The notes beneath the pieces were generated by a model. It was not told the DNA's origin and ran no database searches. It saw only the letters and a program-made list of their open reading frames with translations. From Austropuccinia psidii (lineage: Eukaryota > Basidiomycota > Pucciniomycetes > Pucciniales > Sphaerophragmiaceae), in NCBI GenBank assembly GCA_023105745.1, contig JALGQZ010000009.1, forward strand, positions 32,451,409 through 32,515,408: a stretch of DNA of 64,000 nt, written 5' to 3'. A program made the position numbers and the translations under genes. Shown here piece after piece: positions 13,601-25,624 of this stretch (positions are counted from its first letter, which is position 1; each line of letters starts with the position of its first letter).

Positions 13601-14222
13601 TTGGAATCCAAGACCTCCTTATGATACCCTCAAAAAGGACTTAGTGGATATACATCCAACAGAAAGCAGTTTTAAAATAATGCTTGACAAAGCAAGACAC
13701 CATGCAAACAGATGTATGCAAGATTATTTCAAATATGCAAAAGAAAGATGGGATAAAAGTCATAAACCACCTGACTTCAAAATAGGAGACTTGGGCCTAG
13801 TGTCAACTCTTAATTTCAATATTTTTAGGGGAACAAAGAAATTGAAAGATTCCTTTGCAGGACCATTCATGATAAAAGCACTAAATAGACCTAATGCTGT
13901 GCAATTGGAGCTCACAGGTGAACTAATGAATAAACACCCAGCTTTCCCTGTAAGTCTGATACAACCTTACAGCTCAAGTGACAAAGAATTATTTTCACTA
14001 AGAAACAACCCCCCACTTGAAATACCCCCTTTGGAAGAAATTGAGGAAAAGAAAATTGTGAAAGTCCTTAAAGAAAGAAGGACAAGAAATAAAAAAGAGA
14101 GAGAATACCTTGTAAGGTATAGAAATCCTACTCAATAAGATGAATGGCTACTTGAGAAGGATATAACAAATGCTAATAAACTACTAATAGGGTTCAGACA
14201 TGAAAGAAAACCTAAAGAATAG
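10622..14222 (+). pseudogene. Element B pol (protease, RT, RNase H, integrase, chromo-like tail)
   Basis: Protease has the DTG triad (NLDTGEYCTC). RT has [31 protein letters not shown] and an intact YIDD. RNase H follows, with a C-terminal KNADGLSRW. Integrase has an intact HHCC finger (CHD...GHLS...CQTCDRC), MDWVTAL, SDRDPKFT and LAEKM, so D,D,E are present. The tail has DEWLLEKDI, the end of a chromo-like domain. Lesions are TGA at 11612-11614, TAA at 11918-11920 and 13584-13586, a TAA at 14136-14138, shifts around 11990 and 12860, and a frame change between gag and protease. Catalytic residues survive better than the frame, so the copy is moderately old. Confidence 0.85.
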
Positions 14223-14324
14223 AAAAAAAGAGCATTATTGAGCTTCAAGACTAACAAAGTCTATTGAAGAGGTGGGACAGTGGATGATGCCCTAATTAAC
14301 TTTATCAGATTGTGGTACAATCTT

Positions 14325-14340
14325 TTTTGGTGGTAGGTAA
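14325..14340 (+). other. Element B polypurine tract
   Basis: GGTGGTAGGTAA stands immediately before the right LTR. Element C has GGGGGAGGGAA at the same place. It would prime plus-strand DNA synthesis. Confidence 0.6.
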
Positions 14341-16302
14341 TGTGATCCTTTGATATATGACCACATATCCAAAAAGGTCGCAGCAAAATTTCTGTAATAA
14401 TTATACTTACAATAATTATCTCAAAAATTAGTAGTATACCATAAATAAGTACAAAATCTGAATTAACTCAGAATCTAATGAATGAAAATTCAAAGGAAGT
14501 TAAACCATTAGATTCCTCATGGTAAAATACACATATTTCATTTTTATGGCATATCTGAAAAGTCAATAATTACTGAAGTATAAGTAATAATATCTTAAAA
14601 AAGGTACAAAACCTCATTTATCTCAGGAACCAATGAAACAACATGTAAAAAAACTGTACCATTAGATTCTCCATAAATGTCTATGCATAAAACAATTATA
14701 AAGCTAATCTCTAAATTTGATACTTAAGGAATTAAGCTGAACATATGAACTTTTTGGTCAATGCATATATTCATGGTTTTTAGCTGATATCTCTTAAGAT
14801 ATACAAGATAGAGAGATAATCCAAAAATAAAGTCACCATGTACTTACTTTAAAAATTCATATATGAACTTTATTTCACAATCTATAAACAAGGTTAAAAC
14901 TTGTAATGGATTATTGAATAAAATCAATAGAGCTGTTGACCACTTTGTTCTGAAAGTGGTCCAAACTTAAAGAGAAGTAGACAGTCAGATTCTACTAGCT
15001 CATTTGTGAAGAATGGTGTAATATTTTCCCAATATTTAAGGTATAACCCCTTGAAATCATGGTTTGAAGTTCAAAATATTAAATTTTGACAGAAAAGATG
15101 AGTTACAAGAAAAATCATCAAAATAGAGTTTTGATAATGTAATAAAATTATCTTAGAAGGCTAATAAGGACATTCCAAGCTATCATAATCCACCCTCATA
15201 ATAGCTTTAGTGTGTATAACTTAAAAGTTATTAATGATCAAAGTGTAAGCTTAAATTTGATCATTTCTGATCACTCACTGTAATCTTATTTTAAGTTTAA
15301 CAGTTATATAAGTGATAGAACTGATGAATACTATTATATTATGATTAATACTAATAAAATCCACAAATTTTAGGCTTCTGCCAAGCCTATGATGTCATCA
15401 AACTTAGAGTCATAGTGATAACTCTAAATAATGGCATACTAATGAGATAAGATGGTTTCATCATGATGTAATCATCAACAAACCTTGAAATATTGATCAT
15501 TTCTAGTAGAAAGAATCATTACACGTATACTAGAAGCCTTCTGGACTCTAGAAGGCAGGTATTTACTATAAGTAGAGCTCTTTTTACTCTATTTTCCCCT
15601 CAGATGCATAAAAAACACTATATAATTAAAACAAAAAGGCAATTTCTTTATTCTTTATATATAAAATTCTTATATTATTAAAGTCCAACGAGCATCCTTA
15701 TTATAATCATCATTCTTGACATTATTACTTCAATTATTTAACTGTTTTGTTTAAAATTCTCTTAAAAACCTCAAATCCACGTAAAATCAAGATAAATTGT
15801 AATTTCTCTTAATTTTCATTGTGAATACAATTCAAATAAGTTGTATTTATATTATTTGGCGTAAAATCATTCAAAATTATTATATCAAGTGTTAAAAGTA
15901 GGTTATTCCTTCTTATTATAGTAATTTTCTCTCTATTATTACTTTAATAACTCTTTAATTAATATAAATAGTATTTATATTAATTTATAGCTTCAATATT
16001 AGTAATATTGTTGTTACCAATTGTTTTTTATTAATAAAAAACCATTTTCTATGCCTTTATTATTTGTTGGTAACAATAATAAAGTGCTTTTTAAATACAT
16101 TAATTATCTTATATTAATATATTTATTTATTATATTATTATATTTATTTAATAATATGATTATTGTTTAACGCCATAATTATAATAGCTCTTTATTATTA
16201 TGATTATTTTTTATCTTATTCATTTTATTTATAAGGACATTCATAGTACAATAAGTAAAATATTAGTAATTTTTACTTATTGTTTCATAGTCAAACCTTA
16301 CA
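14341..16302 (+). repeat. Element B 3' LTR
   Basis: Copy of 5763-7703 with scattered differences, ending AAACCTTACA. It is followed by the target duplication ATTTT. Confidence 0.9.
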
Positions 16303-17457
16303 ATTTTTGATACCAAATGGCATTCTGGTGTACCCATATATGCCCATATGACATATGATCCTGAGTAGCTTCATGGAGTTTAGTTTAACTCCATTCTGCC
16401 GCAAGCCTTTCATACACTCCATCTTGGTTATGTATTTGGCTTTTTCTATCTTGTCTAGGGCATGAGGTATCCTTGGTATGGGGTACCTATCAGCTTTTGT
16501 GTAGTTATTCAGGGCTTTGAAATCCCCACAAAACCTAGATATTCCATCATGCCAAGTGATAAGGGCAGGAGTGGTGATTTCCACTATTTCATTGTATCCT
16601 ATATTCCTGATGACATCCATATCTAGGATCCCTTTGATGTGTTTCTCAATTTCTTTCCTAATTTCCAGGCTTTTTGGATATGGAGGTCTTCTGAGCATGG
16701 GTGGATAAGGTCTTTCCACATCTAGATATAACTCTATACCATTTCCTCTGATCTTTCCCAAGGGTTCTTCACCAATGGCAAAGGCTGATCTATCTTTCCT
16801 CAGTATTTTCAGTAAACTAAGATTTTGTTTACTGGTGAGGTTAGCACTTAATTGGCCCTCTTTGAATTCATTCAGAAATTCTTCTAGAGGGTCTTGGTTA
16901 GATATCTGGTATATATCAAGTGAAAATTTCTTTTCCTTTTTTGTACCTATGGCAATGTGCCTGTTTTTACTATTGTAAATTTCAATGCCATACATCCTTT
17001 GATAGTCTGTTCCCAGTAAGAATCCCTGAATGTGAGCATATTCTAGCATTACAAACTCTGGGTTGATTCTGATATTACCTTTTCTATGGGGTACTATTAT
17101 CTCTCTGATAATGGTCCCAATGGATTTCCTCTTCCCTGATGCACTTTTAAAGTTCTTTGCGTTGGTTGGCAAGAGTTGCTTCTCCCAATGTGGGGAGTGG
17201 TTGTCTAGGTATTCTCTGGCCACCATTGAGAAGTGTGCACCACTATCAATGTTCAATGGTTTTTTAGAATCTTCAATACAAACAGTCATCTTTGTGGCTG
17301 TCCCATGTATATATGCCATTCCTCTAGTTGGTGCAACTAGGAAAGTCTGTGCATCTCTTGTGTGTTTACACAAGTTTTTGTTTGCAGTATCTTGTGGGAT
17401 TCCTGCTTCCAACTGTATATCCTGGAGTTCTAGTTGTGTGTATTTTTGGTACTCCAC
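16303..17457 (-). pseudogene. Element A protease and N-terminal half of RT
   Basis: This is a single open stretch of about 385 codons on the minus strand. The protease triad is intact at about residues 71-73 (NIDSGAHFS). The linker ends in EEPLG, followed by RT blocks YPPMLRRPPYP, ITTPALITWH, FCGDFKALN and RYPIPRI. The first RT catalytic aspartate position reads KMECMKG where sister elements have TMDALKG, so Asp is replaced by Glu. The frame stops at MPFGIKN, where element B is inserted. Its continuation is at 5757 and below. The neighbouring gag frame (17457-17669) is in a different register. Confidence 0.8.
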
Positions 17458-18640
17458 TAGAAGTCCCTCTTTTGGGTATTAGTCATCATCAGAGTGTTCT
17501 CTGATGGCATCACCAATATAGTCTGATTCAGAACCCTCTGTTTGGGGTTCTTTCTCTGGGACTTGTTCAATGGCATAGACTTTTTTTTTGCATTTGGACA
17601 GTTGTTAGCATAGCTGTCTGTTGACCCACAATTGTGACAAGAGTTTTTCTTCTTGTTCACTTCTTCCACTCTTTTTTTTGTTTGTCTTTGCTTTCCACCC
17701 TGAAAGGTTGTTTCTCTTTGAAACTACTGCTTTTGTATGGGGAATATTTCCCGGTATTTGTCCTTTTCCTTACATCTTGTGAAGTTTTGGCAATGTCATC
17801 TAGAGTGAAACTCTAGTTTCACATGCATTTTATTTCATGCTCTAGTTCTCCCGGCATCTGTTTCAAGAGCTTGTGATTCCTCATTTGAATGTTTATTTGA
17901 GGATCAATGGATTTAAGTCTTTTAGACTGTCTAAGACACCACTCATATGGAGCTTTGTCCACAGAGTATTTGTCATTTTCAAATTACATCGTCCTTTTCC
18001 ATATCCAAGTACCATTTCTGTAATCATGGATTATTTGACTTTTTCACTATGTCCAGTTTCTTCTGCCATGGATTTCTTTTGTTTCTGTGTACCAAATACT
18101 AGCATGTCCTTTGCATTCTATATTAATCTGGAAGTAATCCAGTAATCTGGTATGTTTGGTACATCAATGAAGAGTCCATCAATATAATCAATGAGCTCCA
18201 TGTGATCATATTCTCCTACACCAGAGAATTTTGGCCAGCTTTAGGCCTCTGGAATCTTTTTAAGTGCTTCCTTCTCTGGATAAGTCATGTTGTCTCCATC
18301 TTGGTATTGTGATGGAGATCTTGGCTTATTATCCAACAACACATCTGGTTTGATGTCTTCTTGGTATAGATTATCCAAAGCATGGCCTTGTGGTTGAGGC
18401 TTCATGTTTTGGCAGACATTAAAAAATTCTTTATGTCTTTATCCAGACAATCCCTGTCCCTCTTGTAGTTGTATTGGTCTTCAAAGACTTGATTTAGTAT
18501 TTTATTGGTTTCTTCAGAGGCTTTTCTCAATTTAGCACAGCTCTCTTGGATGGTCTTTATTGTTTATTTTTGTAAGGTTGTCAATTCTTGCAACCTTAGA
18601 TTGCTCCTATGTAGTTCATCGATCTTATCTTGAGTTTTAA
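17458..18640 (-). pseudogene. Element A gag remnant
   Basis: The zinc knuckle near 17598-17639 reads CHNCGSTDSYANNC, keeping three Cys but with Ser where the His should be. Upstream on the minus strand are capsid-like fragments and a coiled-coil stretch (about 18450-18640) with several stops. The 5' leader and overlapping ORF seen in B, C and D are missing. Gag runs almost straight into LTR-like sequence, so the 5' end of A has been deleted or rearranged. Confidence 0.65.
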
Positions 18641-19875
18641 CTGCAAATTAGGAAATTTTTAACCAAAGACCTTACTTTAGGTAACTCACACTAAAACTGT
18701 AGAAGTTAGATTAGAGGTGAATATTTTATTCACCCTTATTTGACCTTATTTTGGCCATAGCTCCTAAAATTTTGATGCTAGCTCATTTTGGCTAGTACCA
18801 TTGGATAGCCCTGACTTGGAGCTTCAATTGGGATACCCATTTGATGGGGTTAAGTCTCTTCCTCTGGATTTCAGATGAGAGGTGAAAAATAAGGTTTATA
18901 CTCAGCAACAACTTTGAGCAGGAATAGCTTTGTTATTCCTTTTCCCATGATGATGGGACTTGTATATTTGGAAACAGGTGAGTTTCCTCTTTCTTTTGAT
19001 ATCTTTTGAGCTGGTTTGGCTCAGCTCCATGTTTTGGTGGTATTTTGCTCTACCATTGGTTTATGGTATTTGGCTATTATGCTTGTGCTCTATTTTGAGT
19101 CACAGGCTGACAATTCCACAATATTGTACTTCTTCCCATATTGTGGGACTTTTACCTTAAAAATGCCATAGCTTTGTCATTTTTGAAGACAGAGGGCTCA
19201 ATTTTTGTTCATTGTGTAGCCCTTGATGAGCTCTACACAATGGTTACTCATTTAGTATTTCTAATATTGAGAATGGAGAAGAGATACAGGCCTCAAATTG
19301 CATTATTGGAATTTGGATTTTTGATAAAACTTGTATTAAGTTATTATCTTTGATTTTTTTTTTTCTAGAGGTGATACAAGGATATGAAGGGTACCATCAA
19401 AAATAATAGATTCTTCCTTTTCTAAAAGAACCCCACTTTGGGTATCTCACACCAAAACTGTAGTAGCTAGATGAGAGGTGAATATCTTTTCACTTTCATT
19501 CGGCTTATATTCTTCCATAACTTCTGTGGTTTTGATGCTAGCACTATTTGGCTAGTACCAGTGGATAGCCTTGATTGAGAGCTTCAATTTGAACAGCCGC
19601 TTGATGGGTTTCCACTTCTTTCTCTAGATTTTAGATGAGAAGTGAAACTTATGGATTATGCTCAGTTCTTGTTTTGAGCTGAAATAACTTTGACATTCAT
19701 TGTCCTATGTTTATGGGAGTTTTATATTTACAAAGAGGTGACTTTCCTCTTTATTTTGAATTCAATTAAGAGCCATTTTGGCTCTGTTCACTTTTTCTGG
19801 GCATTTTTTCTCTACCATTGGTTTATTGTATTTTGATGTCATGCTTGTGCTCTGGTTTTGAGTCACAGGCTGACA
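18640..19875 (-). repeat. Right (5') LTR-like region of element A, partly duplicated
   Basis: The block about 18665-19112 matches 2650-3090. About 19125-19420 matches 2075-2320. About 19440-19875 again matches 2650-3090. So one truncated LTR and one fuller LTR stand in tandem. Each unit ends CACAGGCTGACA in plus orientation, matching CACAGGATGACA of the left LTR. No primer-binding site is seen at the gag side. Confidence 0.6.
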
Positions 19876-21240
19876 CTCAGCAGTATTTGTTTTTTGAATT
19901 TTAATATAATTTTATTGATTTTACTTTACAAAGGGAATTATTATTATTAAATAATCAAATTAAAATATTTATTGACTTTATTCTTTATCTTGAAACATAA
20001 ATTTATTGTTTAAGAATTTCTCTCATTTTGCAAAAAAAAAAATGATGAATTTGAAGAACATGAGAAATAAGTAAAATTTAAAATTTTATTTTATTTTTCT
20101 CATAAATTCAATTAAAATTTCTTAAAAATAAGTTTCAATCTTATAAAAAATAAATAAAAATAAGTATTAATTGTAAACCCTTTTTTTTTTATCAAGGATT
20201 CTTTGAATCTTTTATAAAGTTTTCATGGCTCATCATGAGTATCAATTTCTTGTTGCATCCTAAACTTATTTATTCATTTTTTGTTATACCTCCAATGAGC
20301 TTAAATAAAATATCGTTTTATTTGTTACATAAATTCCTTGCAGACCTCAAATTGTAGAAATCATTTGTTATTTATTTATTCAAAAATATCAAAACTTCTT
20401 AAAATTATTTTGTTGAAGATTTAGATTGGCTTTAGAAAGAGCTAAAATTTAATCGACTGTGATGGAAGTAAAGCTTAATTTCTCACATTCTAGGGAATCC
20501 AAGATCACTGCAAGCATCCCTACACTAGGGCTGCAGATAAGATTCTGTTTAATTTGATTATATTTACCTCATGTCACTACTGTATTTAGGTGTCTTTCAT
20601 CACTTTATTTGTCTTTTTTCACTTTCTGTTTGTTTTCTTGACTTATAGTTTATGTTTAGGTTTAGCTGAAATTAATTTTATGATATCTTTGAGTGATTAG
20701 CTAAGCTGAAATAAACAGTGTATGGAAATATTTTAACACTTGACAACCAACCCAATGTATCTTTTTCCATTTGAGAATTCATGCACCTCAGCCACAGGAC
20801 TTGGCATCGCCCATGCCCTAGTATTATAAAACAAAAAACAATTCCAAGAATCTAAATCTTATTTTATTATTCTTATTATTATTCATACCTAATTTGTAGA
20901 ATTAATTAATAAATACCCTTGATGAAGATTGATTTTTAATAGGAAATACTATCAATTTTTTATCTTTGTTTTTATATTATTTCTATTATTGATTTTTATT
21001 ATTATTAATATTTTTTTTTCTTTAATTCAAAGAAAAAATATTTTTGTGTAATGATACCATTTCATTATTTTATCATTCATTTATTAATCTTATACCCTAA
21101 AGGAATAATTTAAACAAAAACAAAAAATCACATATATCCTGTATAAAATGTCTTGAATGACCTATATATCTTATTTGAGTGATATATATAAATCTAATAC
21201 TACTATTACTCCGAAGATTTGGAGATGATGCTACATATCG
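19876..21240. other. AT-rich intergenic sequence
   Basis: Long A/T runs and homopolymers with no recognisable gene, LTR end or RNA. It separates the repeat zone from the gene island. Confidence 0.6.
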
Positions 21241-21254
21241 ACTGCCTTGTAATT

Positions 21255-21296
21255 ATTTGGTCAGTCCGGAATAACACTGTCCCAGACCGACCAAAT
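21255..21296. repeat. Inverted repeat ATTTGGTC(A/G)GTC, 18-base loop
   Basis: ATTTGGTCAGTC (21255-21266) and GACCGACCAAAT (21285-21296) pair at 11 of 12 positions. It lies in GC-richer sequence downstream of the GID9-type gene. It could be an RNA hairpin, a transcription-factor dyad or an old transposon end. Confidence 0.45.
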
Positions 21297-21299
21297 ATG

Positions 21300-21942
21300 T
21301 TATCCGGTCCGTCTTAGTGCGAGTTGGACTTTGCCATTCCAACCGAAAATCGATGAGCGAAAGCGCATTCGTGGCATGTATAAAAATAATAGTCATTAAA
21401 TCTGAATTTAACTTTCAATCCAAATTAGTCTTCTACGTTTTTATTCAAAGCTTTCATTTTCAAAGTTGGGTTAGGATGCTTACGATAAACTTAATTTGGT
21501 GCTTCAATACAAAATTATTGGGGTTACTTGAGAAAAATTCTCGAAACGAAAAACATTGAACAAGTTGAATGGCGCAACCATATTCAACTCTAAAAGGCTA
21601 CAGTTTCCCAATGCAAGCTTGAATTTTTCAAGAATATTCTTATTTTTATTCTATTTGGCAGCCGACAACAAAAACACCGTAGTCGAGTCTATTGTAAAGA
21701 AAATAAGTTTTTGTTTTCTGCTAAACCAGTCATTTATTCATACAAAAGAGACATTTGTGTATTTTACATTCAATAGCGAAAAACAATTGGAATAAATATT
21801 GATAGATCAAAAAAACCCACAAAATGCACGATGAGACGATTTCCCAAATAACTGAGTAGAAAGGTTTTTTCAAAAAAAAAATCCTCGTTCACCGAATTTG
21901 TTGATTCCAATTGTCTTTTTGCATGACTTTAATGATTTCAAT
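21300..21942. other. Unrecognised non-repeat sequence downstream of the GID9-type gene
   Basis: Composition differs from the repeats, with more CG dinucleotides. Two plus-strand frames of about 80 codons overlap here but show no motif or start context that would support them. Part of it must be the 3' untranslated region of the minus-strand gene. Confidence 0.4.
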
Positions 21943-23871
21943 TTAAGATATGAAGACTCTTCTAATTTCGTCCATTCCGTAAATTTGCCCAGTACGCGGA
22001 CATTTAACCCTGCCTTCATCTTTGTAAGCCATTTTCTCTAATCCATCTCGAGAATAGACTCTGCCATTTGGTAAGACAGCTAATCCATCGCCATCATTTA
22101 CAACCTTTCCTGTTAAGCCACAAACAATGATTGAATTGACGTGATGAGACCAGGGGCATTCTTTTGCCAGCTCTCCCAATCCGGCTGAATCACAAATCGG
22201 ACAATCTGGATTTCGCTGGCTGAGAACGTTGTCTTCAGAAGTCTTCACGAGATTAGGATCATAATTTGAAGGAGGAGAATGATGATGACCATGGCTTGAG
22301 TTGGAGGGTAATGCATGTGGGTAGAGATTCGAAAGTCGGCTTTGAACAGATGAGGGGAGCATTTCTACATCCTCTGTTGTAGTCGGAGTTGGCTTGTTAT
22401 AACAGGCAGGTAGCTTTAGGGAGGCTAAACCAACAGAGAGAGAAAGATATAGAAATGGTTGTTCTGGAATGGCATGGAGAGCAAATAAAGTAGAACGAAA
22501 GTTGGCCAACAAGTCTGCCCAACGATTATCATCATATAAGCGCTAAAATTGAGGTTGGATCAGCTAAAATTTAATCTTGACTTTATTATATCTAAAAGAA
22601 CAGTTGATTTAAAGCGAGATTCACAATTACCACTCACAGCATAAGGAGGACAGCTCGTTCGTTGATCAAATGCCAAAAGGGTCATCACTTGACTAATCTC
22701 AGCCAAATGAGTACTTTGCCAAGGGACAAGTTGCTTTTGGCTGTAGCTGATTGCTTCATGAAATTTTTTGGCTTTGACCAATTCAATAAATTCTTGATAC
22801 CTTAATTCAAACTCTAAAGTAGACTTAAATCGATAAGCCCAGTGTCAAAAGTGAGCAGTCTTGATTTTTTCTTTTTTCAAAAAAAAAAAACTAAATGAAA
22901 AAAATGAAAAAAATAGATACCTACTTGCATTTTTTTAAGTGCTCCCGAATTCTCTTTACACCAAGCCAAAGCTTCGGAGCAACTATGTTCAGCCAAAGCT
23001 TTTTCAATTCGATTCAATTCTGTAAATAATGGTTCGTCCACCAATGCCTAATTGAGAATCTCAAAAAATTAATAAAGAGTTACAAGTTGAGGTGGATTGA
23101 CAAAAAGGGTGAGGATGGCTAATAAACCTCAGAGACTCACCTCAATATTAGCAAATTGACTCAAGGATTGAGCAGACTTGGTATATCCAGATCGAAGTAA
23201 ATAATCAACTAGGTGACGATCCAATCGAATTCGAGAAAATTTTTCATACTGATCCAGCCCATGACCAACGGAGATGAATTTGACGAAGAAATGTCAAAGA
23301 TGACAATAAGAAGCAAGTGGAAGGTAGTGGGGATAAACTGACAGAAGGATCAGTAGCGTATTCGGAATTATAAAGGTCTTGTAGATGATCTAATCTTGCT
23401 TTGATTCTACCCAAGGTGGAAATGGTGCCTGTTTGAGGGTTATTAAAAGTTTCATCAACCTGCGACGCCACTCAAGTTAGTTCATGGCAGCCTTGAAAAT
23501 TACAAATTGAGCCATCCGTAGAAAAGAAGACTAACTTTGCGTTTTAAGCTACGAGCCTTGGTCAACAATCCGTCAATAGCCTTTACTGTTTCATCATGTT
23601 GATTGCTTGAATCCAGTGAGGAATGATTTGAATTGCTGGCAAAAGACGTCGTTTTTTGGACTACCTGGGTTACAGTTGTATGAAACTTTTCAAAGTCTCT
23701 CTCAATAACCTTTTGAGTTGATTTAAATGACGCCCTAAGTGAATCAGTGGGTACCTAAGATGATGAAAGAGTGATGATCAGTAGGAATTCTCGTGAATAC
23801 AAAGAAAAGCATACCTTCAAGAAGGGTTGTTCGAGTAAGAGTACATCGTCATGTTTGATTCGCGAAGACAT
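21943..23871 (-). CDS. GID9 (FYV10): GID9/Fyv10/MAEA-type subunit of the GID (CTLH) E3 ubiquitin ligase
   Basis: Predicted 469-residue protein from seven exons (minus strand): 23871-23815, 23754-23536, 23459-23343, 23248-23141, 23047-22925, 22823-22638, 22542-21943. All six introns (60 to about 120 bp) start GT, end AG and lie between codons. The start is the first ATG after an in-frame upstream TAG. Order: N-terminal helical region (1-130), LisH (about 137-165, RLDRHLVDYLLRSGY), CTLH then CRA (about 168-310), a Ser/His/Pro-rich linker, and a C-terminal RING-like Gid domain (about 384-455: CPIC, CPWSHH, CGLTGK, LPNGRVYS, CPRTGQ). In yeast the complex ubiquitinates gluconeogenic enzymes, and this subunit forms the catalytic RING pair with Gid2. 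The family call is firm. The exon 3/4 junction is the least certain. Confidence 0.9.
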
Positions 23872-25624
23872 GAACGACAACGACTTGATGAATCTTGAGG
23901 TCTGCAAATCTGTCAGCGGTTGCGTAGTATGCTATCTTGAATCTTATCTTGCAGATCCTATTGAGGGTATTGAGAGAGACAAAGGATTTAATTGCAATTC
24001 AATTTGGCTCTGCTTCTTCCAGACTAAGAGAATCAAAGATTAATCTACTCAATGGGCATAATTGGAGAAAAAGATAACATCTAATTTCAAATTTTAGTTG
24101 ATTTAATCTAAGAAAATTTTAAAATAAAAACCAGTCATAAGTATTTTTAGAAAAGATTAAATGATATAAAAGGCCAGTTATCTTAAAAAAAACAACCTAA
24201 ATTAACCATAAGATGCTTTAAGAGTCAAAAAAACAAACAATAAATCACATTTTCTTAGAAAATTGAAATTATTAATTATTTCTTTGAGAAATTATATATA
24301 TTGAAACTTTATTCAATTGCCTTTGATTTGAATCATGTAAAGATTCATTCCAAAATCTTAATTCATTAAATTAAAAAAAGATTAAAAATAAATATTACTG
24401 ATAAATATTGTTAAGATGGTTTGAGCTTAGGAAAAATAATATAACTGAGCTTTTATAGATTTATAGTAGTTATATGAAAAAACTCAATAGAATCATAAAA
24501 CAAATATAGAAATTTTTTAAGAAGAATTTATCTAAAAAAAAAAGAGGATACATCTATGGATAATTTCAAAAAAAATTGGCTCTCCAAAAGGAAGAGGAAT
24601 CCTCAAATCAAATCAAAGTGGATATTATTTTTCAGGAATTTAATATATAAAAATTATAAGAAAGAAAAAAATGGAAAATTGTCTAATGAGAAATATTTCA
24701 TTTTCTCCCTAAATCTATCGAAAGGATTGAGATTATTGATTCAATCTTAGATGTGATCTTAATTTCATTTTATTGAAAGTTGTAGAAAAAAAATTGGTCT
24801 TGGTAAAAAATTGAACATCACAACCACCCAAGAGAAAAAATTCAAGTTCAAAGGGGATTTATATTTGTAAGGAACTATCTCCCTCTAAAAAACCCCAGTA
24901 TTAATAGTTAAAAAGAAAATTATTCTAAGTAGAATATTATATACTTCTTTTGCTTTGAAATATAATTAATCCAATCAAAATTGTTATTAAATTTTGATTC
25001 CTATTTAGAAATAAAAATTCCCATAGTAAAACTAACAAAAAACCATCAATTTAGCTTTATTAATACTAATGTGAGATAGTCTCATATTGAAGAAATTAAA
25101 AGGCTTACTTGAAGAAAAATTATTCATAAAGAAATTAATAATAAAAAATCATTTTAATTTCAAAACTTGATGAGCTATGTATATAAGTAGCTTTTATGAT
25201 GAAAAAAGATGAAGATTTGGATGTAAGAGAAATATATTCATTAGAACTTTTTTTCTTATTCCACTTTTCAAAGAGCTCAAAGTATTAAAATTTGTTTAAA
25301 TTTTGATTAAAAAACCTTTTTTTAATTTTAATTAAGTTAAAATATTTTGAAAAATGAAATTAAGCTTTGGTAATTTCATTTTTATCAATGAGAAAAATCT
25401 AATAAGGAAAAATATGAACTGGGAGCGATAGTTAGTAATTAATTTGAAGTATTGTAGAATATAGATAGAACTCATACCATGATCTTGGTGGTATCTGGAT
25501 AGCTTGAAAGATTTAAATAAAGTTAAGTCTAAATATCATATTTTGAATTATTTTATTATTGAGCCAAAGATATTTTTTTTTCACAAAGTGTAAGTAGGCA
25601 TAAAGCTATATCATGCCATGGTGA
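23872..25624. other. Intergenic region, upstream of the GID9-type gene then AT-rich
   Basis: The first about 190 bases (to 24060) are less AT-rich and should hold the promoter and 5' untranslated region. I see no clear TATA box. The rest is A/T-rich with homopolymers and no supported feature. Confidence 0.5.

Larger units (their letters stand above)
5763..16302 (+). mobile_element. Element B: complete Ty3/Gypsy LTR retrotransposon
   Basis: LTRs of about 1.95 kb lie at 5763-7703 and 14341-16302. They begin TGTGA(G/T)CCTTTGA and end AAACCTTACA. The 5-bp target duplication ATTTT is visible at 5758-5762 and 16303-16307. A primer-binding-like site follows the left LTR, and a purine-rich tract (GGTGGTAGGTAA) precedes the right one. 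Internal genes on the plus strand are an overlapping spliced ORF, gag, protease-RT, RNase H, integrase and chromo-like tail. All are interrupted by a few stops and small shifts, so the copy is intermediate in age. The insertion sits in the RT of element A. Confidence 0.9.
2070..19875 (-). mobile_element. Element A: old Ty3/Gypsy chromovirus, split by element B
   Basis: LTR-like blocks lie at 2070-3090 and 18640-19875. Internal remains run 3091-5762 and 16303-18640 on the minus strand. Read from right to left the order is gag, protease, RT, RNase H, integrase and chromo-like tail, which is the Gypsy order. Element B interrupts RT between the MPFGIKN and SHFQRMM motifs. Removing B and one copy of its target duplication joins them in the same frame. 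The coding region has stops and shifts throughout, so A is a dead element. Confidence 0.8.

Noticed and set aside
21317..21795. Two plus-strand frames of about 80 codons as a host gene
   Set aside because: No motif, no splice logic, AT-driven composition, and they lie in the likely 3' region of the GID9-type gene.
23771..24043. Plus-strand 90-codon frame over the GID9-type gene start
   Set aside because: It is the antisense shadow of exon 1 and the promoter.
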